A stretch of DNA of 64,000 nucleotides from Bedellia somnulentella (lineage: Eukaryota; Arthropoda; Insecta; Lepidoptera; Bedelliidae). How positions within the stretch are numbered: position 1 is the first letter of the stretch; the number at the start of each line of letters is the position of its first letter. The notes beneath the pieces are model-generated. The model worked only from the letters and a program-made list of their open reading frames with translations. It was not told the origin of the DNA and searched no databases. Below, in pieces: positions 56,648 through 64,000 of this stretch. The stretch covers positions 10,645,912 through 10,709,911 of the forward strand of contig OY755196.1 in the NCBI GenBank assembly GCA_963576735.1. Direction: 5' to 3'. The position numbers were made by a program, and so were the translations under genes.

Positions 56648-57003
56648 ACATAAACGTTCACGCCGAATATCCCCGAAGGGGTTGGCAGAGGTACTAATAC
56701 TTCTGAACATCACGTGACTTTGTCACCTGGTGTTCAGAGTACCCACGTTTTGCATGGACAGTGTACTCACGTAATAGGGGGCAGGCCTATCGCCGTTTTG
56801 TACGAATACACTGTCACATGACTAAGTACAACTCAGCCATGTGGGTTTCCTAACGATGTTTTCCCTCACCGTTAACAACCATGATAAATTAACCACACAT
56901 ATGTCTTTAGAAAAGACAAATTGGTGTAGGCCCGACCCAGGATTTGAACACTAGTCGTTTGCACGATAACCGAGTGTTCTACCCACTGGGCTATCACGAT
57001 TGA
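56648..57003 (-). mobile_element. Family B SINE, full length, young
   Basis: ACATAAACGTTCACGCCGAA to CTACCCACTGGGCTATCACG; very close to the 48.1 kb copy. GATTGATT at both ends (56638, 57000) may be target duplication. Confidence 0.92.
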
Positions 57004-57769
57004 TTTATTCTACGAAATAATTGTCCATTTAAACTCTGATAATAGTATCATAATAATTGCACATACATAACTAAATATACTTCCATATACAACTAGAAGC
57101 ATAAGATCACAATAGTCATGTAATAAAAAAACAAATGTAAATTAATGAAGGGTTCTATTTTGGTTTAATGAAATATTACCTGATGGTTAATTCTCACTTT
57201 TTATCTACCCAAATTTTATAGAGCGTTTATACTATCAAAATGATATTCAAATAAAAATATGTTAAAATTTTTAAATTCAATCACACATTTTGATGATAGC
57301 GCTAAATTGTGGATGTAGTTTATAAAACAATCTCTAGATGGCGCGCATAGCAGTTCTGCTCAAAACAATATGGTTATTTCCTAAAAAGTATTAAATTGTT
57401 TTTTTAGAATAACTGTAATAAACATTCAAAAACACCAACACAGATTTTGAGTTATTGTACCGACTGTGATTAATAAGTTGATTTAAACAATAAAAGTAGC
57501 TCGCCTAAATAAAAATAAACTGTTTAACATGGCCAATATCACTTTGATATTACAAACTCTCTTCAAATATAATTCAATGCCAGTTTAAACCTCCATCAGA
57601 AAATCTTACCAACTTTAACAGATTTAACATCTTTTCATATATTTGTAAACGTTTCATACGATAAAAGCCCTGCTTATTGTGGGAATCTCCGCAATCCAAA
57701 ACTACAACTTTGAGTAATAAACGTTATTATTATTATTATTTCCGTTTTCAAAAGCGCAGCCATTTTGTT
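57004..57769 (-). other. Probable 3' UTR of the unrecognised gene
   Basis: Follows the stop codon at 57770 on the minus strand. It begins with a (TTATTA)-type run at 57723-57740. No repeat family otherwise recognised. Confidence 0.35.
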
Positions 57770-60700
57770 TTAAAAGTCGTTATCACTAGAAGCGTCATAG
57801 TTTTCAAGTATTTGCGACGGCGACGATCGGAGACAACTCATATTTGCCGCCAAAACTGGCCCGTGAAATGATTGCGAGCGAAGCACGTTGCTGGAAAATA
57901 ATTTTAATTAAGATGTGGTTTTAGAAATAAATGGTTTATAGGATGATGTGGTGAAAAATATTAATGAAGGTGATGGTAACTTGTAGATTTATAAAAGTAA
58001 ATTGGCAAAAACGGCTTAGACAGGATGTTTGGTAGACGGATGAATGGCAGATAAGAGGTGAGTAATGTCATCTGCTACTCAATCATAGTCATTAAAAATT
58101 TATTTGAACCAATACTTATGGGAGCTTTTTTACCGTGTTTGGTATAAAACCAATATTAAAATGCCATTTTGGTACGAACTAATTATTAAATAGTCTATAT
58201 CAGAGAGGAGTAGTATTCTGGCATTTACCCATATCCAATCCTGTACCAAACAGCCTGTACACCTGTTAACAAACCTGATGCAAAAAAAGGTAAAAATGCC
58301 CGATATATAATTGAACCCATATTTTCAGTATTTATGGCTAAGATTTTTACCACTTAGCTAATTTATAATGTTTATAAAAGCACTAGCGTGGTCTGCAATG
58401 CTGCTAAGCGTGTGCAAAATCAACATTCAAAAGCTTTCAATTTGTATAAACGCACAAAATTTACAAGAAAAAATGAATAAAAAAGCCGTTTGATATCTGG
58501 GTGATTTATATTACGAAATGTAAGCTTAAGTAGACTTAAACAAACAGAAGATGATTTAATTAATTTAAAAACGTTCTGTTAAGACTTCACAAAAAACCAT
58601 GTATAACAGATCTATAGACTAATAAAATATTTTTTCACACAAGGTAATATACTTTTTCAAGTTTCATCGATGATAGGTCTCTAGCCCTTTCACCAAACAG
58701 ACACTTAAAAATATCACAGCAAAAATAAAATATTACAATAAACAACGACACAAAAAGCCTAACAACCAAGCAAGCAAACACTGAATTCCCGCGCAAATGT
58801 TATTTCAAGCGCCATTTTGTAACTCAACTAACCTCGACAAGATGGCCGACTTAGCATGCATCCTACTGTCACGTTCTATTCGTCGGGAATAAATAAAATA
58901 CATTAATATTCATGCTACGTCAGTTTTAACACTACTTTTTTATTAGGTCTTCTCTCCCCATTTTAAAATATTATACTTCAAACAATTTTCTTATAGATAT
59001 TATATTTCTGAAGATAACCTTTCTTCCTTTCATAATTTCTATAAATTATTGACAGGTAAAGTTAAGACAGTGATTTACTAATTTATTCTAAAACTTATTG
59101 ATCAGTCTAAATGATGTCGTGATATTTTAATAAGGTAAAATGTATTTGTGCAAAGCAACTCTGTGGCTTTATAAATTTTCCTGTACAAATGTTTGTATTA
59201 GAGTGTCCATGAAATAAGATATTTTTGTGTGAAATTGAAATAACAATTTTAAATCTTTTACTTCTAATTCGAACGTACAGGCACGGGGTATTTTAAATCA
59301 TGAACCATTTTTGGCAAAATGCTTTGAATGGAAACTAAAATCACCAAGAAAAAAATTCACAACTTAGAGGGTAGTTATAAATTTTGACAACAATTTAACA
59401 GTTTTATCTAGTCATTCCATCTAAGTTTTGGACAACACATTTTTTCAGCCAATTACAGACTAAGACAATTACTATACAGCCAATCAGAAACTAAATCAAC
59501 TTTATACTTAAACATACATATATTTATTTATTTATATTACCTGGCAGTTTTAGGCTGTGGTTTAGACTTGCCTAATGCCGCGGCTTTTCTTGGATCATAG
59601 GAAGCTCTGCGTTTCCATTTCTCTAATTCTTGTTTCTTTTGTTCTGAAATTAATCATTTAAATACTAATTTAAGATAATAACATGTAGTTACGATTGTAA
59701 AGATAATAAAAATGATTGCTCTTTTATGTTATATTGAATGTACATATATGGACATAATAAATAGATCAGCCGCAAATATACAATAGTTACCTACAGTATG
59801 GGATACTAACCCATCAATAAAAATACTGTAAACACATATGAATATCAGCAAACATTAAGTCACCAACCTCCATAATTATCATATATATATCAGCTTCAGC
59901 AGAATCGCTCATATGTATCATAATTTACATTCTGTGTACTAAGTATCGGGAATTTGTCAATAAAACAAAAAATACAAATTATTTATCTAAATTTATTTTA
60001 TCACCTTCAAAGTAGGCCCCTTCCATACATTTTTCATAGGCTATTTGCGGTATGACCTTTAGCTCATTCAGCGAATTTTCTTTTATGGCTTCTATCGACT
60101 CAAAACGTTTTCCTCGAAGTGGTCATTTTAACTTGGGAAATAAATAAAAGTCAGACGGAGCCATATCAGGTGAATACGGTGCTTGGTAGAGAACTTTTGT
60201 TGAATTTTTCGCTAAAAACTCTTTTACTATAATGGCTGTGTGTGATGGTGCATTATCATGGTGCAGCATCCATGAGTTGTGTTGCCACAAATCTGAACGT
60301 TTTCGGCGGATACTCTCACGCAAACGCTTCATGACGCCTAAATAATATTCTTTATTCACTGTTTCTCCCTCTGGAAGGAATTCGGAGTGAACCACACCAC
60401 GGTAGTCAAAAAAAACTGCCAGCACACCTTGATTTTGGAGCGACTTTGCCGCGGTTTTTTGGGTTTCGGCTCGTTTTCGAGACGCCATTCTGAAGACTGT
60501 TGGCTTGTTTGCATGTCGTACTCATAAACCCATGTCTCGTCGCCAGTTATTATACGTTTCATAAAGGTCGGATCCGTAGAAGTTAGGGAAACCATGTCTT
60601 TAGCGACATGCTTTCGTCGCGCTTTTTGAACAAAATTGAGCTCTTTTGGAACTAGACGAGCGGCGACGCGTTTCATGCCTAAAATGTCAATGAGAATGTT

Positions 60701-63555
60701 GTGGACGGACTTAAAAGATATGTTCACCTCACAAGCCAACTCTCTCAGACTAATACTACGTTTTTCGAGCACTAGCTTCTTGATTCTGTCGATGTTTTCT
60801 TTGGTCGTAGCGGTTGAAAGTCTACCAGAACGAGGCAAGTCTACTACTACTTCTCGGCCTTCTTTAAAAGCCTTATACCATTCATAAGCCCTTGTTTTTG
60901 ATATACACGATTCGCCGTAGGTATTTCGCAACATTTTTAGTGATTCACCACATGAAATATCATTCGAAACACAAAATTTAAGGTACACTCTTTTTGGTCA
61001 ACAATATTTTCCATTGTAAAAATCGCCGAGGACTCAAAACTATGACCAACAAAAAATGTAGTTTAAAACAAATTAAATGCAGTAAAAAAATTTGAACGAC
61101 CTCTTTTACGCGGGTCTTTTTATTGACATATTCCCGATACTTTTTACACAGAGTAGTATATCTTGAACCTAGGATTTAAAAAAATACTCACCCATTTCAT
61201 ACTGCTGTGCCGACCCCTTGCTAACTTTGTCGTTATTCAACACAGCGACGTAGGTCTTACTAGGATCCCTTCTAAGAAAATTCTTGGAACTCTCATTCTT
61301 ATACTTGGATATATCGAGGTACCGGGGCTGGATTTCTTTGGATTTACTCCGATTTTGGCCGAGAGATGTCGTTGAGGATGACATTGAGTAGTCACCACTG
61401 TGCCTGTGGCTGTGAGAAATATTTGTTAATACATACATACATATATACATATACTAACGACTATAAATCCCTAGGGATTTATAGCCGTGAGTAAATGAGT
61501 ATTACTACATTTTTTTAATAAACATTACAGTACCTCTGCTTCCCCTTACTCCTAGAATGAGGTGATCGCAAAATGACAGGCTGGTCTGTACTGTCACTAT
61601 CAGATCCGGTCACACCCGATTGCTTTGATTGGCTGAATATTGACGAGTTCCTATGATGAAAAGGGGTGATTAAAATGGGAATTTCGTGATAAATGTAGTC
61701 AAAAAAATCAATACTACAATTTAAGGAAAGCGAGTAGAAACACCACCATACAAAGCTAAAAATCTTTAAACTTTAAATGTTTAAGTAATCTTCACGCAAT
61801 TTGTTTCGTCATAAAAAAAAGATTTTTTGTAACACATTCAACAAAACATATATATAATAATACAGTCAAAAGAAGTTGAAAAAGAAGAACTAATTAAATA
61901 ACAATAAAAAAAGACAAAATGGTTACGAGCTCGGTCTAACCACTTAAAGCGGATAGATCCGGTTTTCAGCTCTCACCAATACTTATAACTAAATAAAACT
62001 TAAAAACTAACTTAGAACTAAACACACAAAATAACATACACACGTACAAATATACATATTCTTAGCCAATAGCTAATGTTCAATATGTAAGTATTTTTGG
62101 GTACATGCGTCTTATACATAAAAAGATGACATTTGTGAAAAATTCTAAATATTCATTACAGAGTATTGAATTAATCGCAACTTTAACCGATCCTGGCAAA
62201 CTTCTTGAGTTTCTTCTACATTCACCCATATTTTCATACACGCTTTTATTCATAATTTAAACCTATTTTTTTAGCATATTCTCTATTTTATCAACATGTG
62301 TTTTCCTCGGTCGCATTATAATAAAGATATGCTATGAGGATTATCTGTAAGAGGATATTTTCAAAATTTACTTTGCCGTGTAGTGCCGGCTTAGAATGTC
62401 GCTACCCCTTTCTACCCACGGGCGTCGTAAGAGGCGACTAACGGTATTGGGGTTTTTTGTTGGATTTTTGGGCGATGCGGTTGGAGACCCATCACCAAAA
62501 ACCTTTATTCTACCATCTTTTCCCCACTCTTCTTCTAAAAGTGGCTGAGGAATTACTAATTCCTTAGCTCTGGCTACCCCTTCTAGGGAAATATAGCCGT
62601 GAGTATATGTATGTATGTATGTTACTTTAAAACTTTTGGCCTTCAATTGAGTGTCTAAAAGCCAATGCAATAAACATGAAAAACTAGTACCACAGGACAA
62701 CACAGATCAAACATAAAGAAGGATGTTCCAAAAGTGTAATTTATCCAAATTAGTAACGGTTAAAGGACTTGTTCTAGACCAATAAACAATTTTATAAAAA
62801 AAAATAAAAAATAAAGGAGAATGGGCACAAATGTATGGCACCTAGTCCCAGCACCAATCAGGATGAGTGATACGTCGTTGGAAACGTTATTTTTGTACAA
62901 TAAAAAAAACTAAAGCGCTTCTCCAAAATTGCTGCCGTTTTTGAGAAAGATTACTTTAAAAGTTCTTTTTTGACAAAACTGTTCGTCATGTTTTTGATAC
63001 ATTTTTGATTTAATTCTGTCAATTTATTACAAACTCTGACAGTTTTTACAATGTCGCTTCAGTATTGAGATTTTTTGAAGTATAACATAATTACTAAGTG
63101 ACACCAGAAATATAAATTATCATAATTCCACATAATTAACGAAATCAAGATTTTCAAAAAACTGTACATCAAAATCGGAAGCTCGTTCCAAGATTGCTCC
63201 AATAGTCTTTTTTTCTACACTAACAGGGCTTTAGAATGATATATGATTCAACTTGATTGAGAGACACTCAGATAAGGCATTGATTCAACATGAGGACCAA
63301 AATGCCCATCCTCCTTTGACATCGTTTTCACCTCTCCACCTGATCACACACACACAAAATAACTACATCCACCACTTACCTAGGACTACTTCCATTAGTA
63401 GTAGAATTTGTGTCACTATCCAAAACGAAGGTCCTCCGTTTATCAGCGCTGTTGTCTTTGAGCAAGTCTACGTTGTCTCTGGTTGGAGTGACGTCATCGT
63501 CTACTATGTATGTTATACGTTTTTCTGAGTTTTTTAGAGTTTCTTTTGGATTGCG
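57770..63555 (-). CDS. Unrecognised Ser-rich protein, 3' half of gene
   Basis: Exons on the minus strand: 63555-63380, 61650-61534, 61409-61192, 59643-59541, 57890-57770; about 244 codons, AG/GT borders and phases agree throughout, stop TAA at 57770-57772. The 5' part lies right of the window. The sequence is Ser/Thr-, Arg- and Asp-rich and probably mostly disordered. Recognisable blocks are KRRTFVLDSD, PRYLDISKYK, NFLRRDPSKTYVAVL, a short charged helix EQKKQELEKWKRRASYDPRK, and near the end RSQSFHGPV and ENYDASSDNDF. I do not recognise the family; a cytoskeletal or scaffold protein is only a guess. Intron 4 contains a dead mariner. No LIM, PDZ or other folded domain is visible in this part. 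Confidence 0.78.
57891..59540. other. Intron 5 of the unrecognised gene's visible part
   Basis: 1.65 kb between two coding exons, no coding signal. 58815-58862 has two facing AANATGGC motifs (CAAGATGGCCGAC on plus, CAAAATGGCGCTTG on minus), the core recognised by YY1/Pho-type factors. Confidence 0.4.
59946..61137 (-). mobile_element. Dead mariner transposon
   Basis: Flanked by TA (59944-59945, 61138-61139), ends TCGGGAATTTGTCAATAAAA and TCGGGAATATGTCAATAAAA. The transposase on the minus strand begins near 61014 (MENIVDQKE) and then shifts frame. It has the helix-turn-helix region (RAYEWYKAFKEGRE), GDETWVYEYD (first Asp), LHHDNAPSHTA (second) and YSPDMAPSDFYLF (third, D34D). A frameshift lies near 60440 and a TGA follows LFPKLK. 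The element is 1192 bp, slightly short for mariner. Inserted in the 59643-61192 intron in the same sense as the gene. Confidence 0.92.
61432..61497. repeat. Two Family A tails joined head to head
   Basis: CATACATACATATATACATA, CTATAAATCCCT inverted onto AGGGATTTATAGCCGTGAGT: a perfect 22-bp palindrome at the join. Confidence 0.75.
62165..62325 (-). mobile_element. LINE 3' fragment, old
   Basis: GATCCTGGCAAACTTCTTGA, CATTCACCCATATTTTCATA, CATGTGTTTTCCTCGGTCGC align to the inverse of the LINE at 46290-46430. Confidence 0.6.
62373..62623 (+). mobile_element. Family A SINE, full length
   Basis: GCCGTGTAGTGCCGGCTTAG to GCCGTGAGTATATGTATGTA. Confidence 0.88.
62624..63379. other. Intron of the unrecognised gene, no element recognised
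   Basis: AT-rich sequence up to the exon at 63380; no repeats or exons seen. Confidence 0.4.
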
Positions 63556-63693
63556 CTGTAATAGAGAATATAAATAAATATACGAGAGTATTGCAAAGAT
63601 CAAGGGAGCCCCTAGCAAGATACGGTTTTTATCTCGATGATATGTTAACTAATATTTAGTAGAATAATAATTAATTTGGCAGACTAGGAAACA

Positions 63694-63930
63694 TATGCTG
63701 TATAGTGTCGGCTTACAATGTCACTACCCCTTTCTACTCACGAGTGTCGTAAGAGGCAACTAAGGGTATAAGACTTTTTTAAGTGGTTTTTGGGCGATGC
63801 GGTTGGAGACCCGTCACCAATATACAATCTTCTCCCTACTCAAGTTCCAAATTTGTCAGAGGAGTTTCTAGCTCTTAAGCTCTGACAACCTCTTTTGGGA
63901 TTTATGATCATGAGTATATGTATGTATGAT
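63694..63930 (+). mobile_element. Family A SINE, diverged
   Basis: CTGTATAGTGTCGGCTTACA, GGGCGATGCGGTTGGAGACC, TGAGTATATGTATGTATGAT. Confidence 0.78.
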
Positions 63931-64000
63931 ATTTAGTTCATTGATTCGTTTTGTTACTTATTTTGTCCATGTAGCTACGTATATTCACGAATATAATAAT

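Noticed and set aside
58851..58900. Small plus-strand peptide MADLACILLSRSIRRE
   Set aside because: Good-looking start context but only 16 codons, no conservation evidence and no splice partner.

Overview
This is a 64 kb piece of an insect nuclear genome, most likely a moth or butterfly. The case rests on small exons with GT-AG introns, AT-rich DNA, very dense short interspersed repeats, mariner elements and LINEs of types common in Lepidoptera, and four protein-coding loci with animal orthologues. The species cannot be named from the sequence. There is no prokaryotic gene organisation, CRISPR array or rRNA operon. Gene models were built by hand from splice sites and checked for phase across every junction.

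Gene layout, left to right. (1) RBM25 (splicing regulator), minus strand, seven exons 12575-2722, continuing past the left edge. (2) A broken THAP/P-element-like transposase remnant, plus strand, 16385-17592. (3) Syntaxin-17 (STX17, autophagosome SNARE), minus strand, six exons 29829-19788, complete, 284 aa. (4) IWS1 (Spt6-associated elongation factor), plus strand, ten exons 30536-49853, complete, 644 aa, with an unusually long Arg-Ser-rich N-terminus. STX17 and IWS1 are head-to-head with about 700 bp between start codons. (5) The 3' half of a Ser-rich gene I could not name, minus strand, five exons 63555-57770, including its stop codon. RBM25, IWS1 and STX17 act in splicing, transcription elongation and autophagosome fusion respectively; nothing suggests they form one pathway beyond ordinary gene neighbourhood.

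Most other sequence is mobile DNA in introns and between genes. Names used below: Family A is a SINE-like repeat of about 245 bp, from a TGTAGTGTCGGCTTAGAATA head to a GTGAGTATATGTATG(TATG)n tail, about 40 copies. Family B is a tRNA-derived SINE of about 360 bp with Pol III A and B boxes, about a dozen copies. Family C consists of foldback elements whose terminal inverted repeats each contain a tRNA-like sequence. Family D is another tRNA-derived SINE, two copies. There are also two dead mariners, three LINE bodies plus LINE 3' ends, a foldback element of 1.36 kb encoding a cysteine-rich CXC-type fragment, a TA-flanked MITE, and an orphan element with 41-bp terminal inverted repeats.

The observations most worth following up are: the tRNA-like terminal inverted repeats of Family C; the CXC foldback element; two near-identical decayed copies of IWS1 exon 9 inside its own intron 9; a 3' tail shared by Family A and the 46-48 kb LINE, suggesting a SINE/LINE pair; and three SINE insertions with 5' inversions of the twin-priming kind, one nested three deep in a mariner with both target-site duplications readable.
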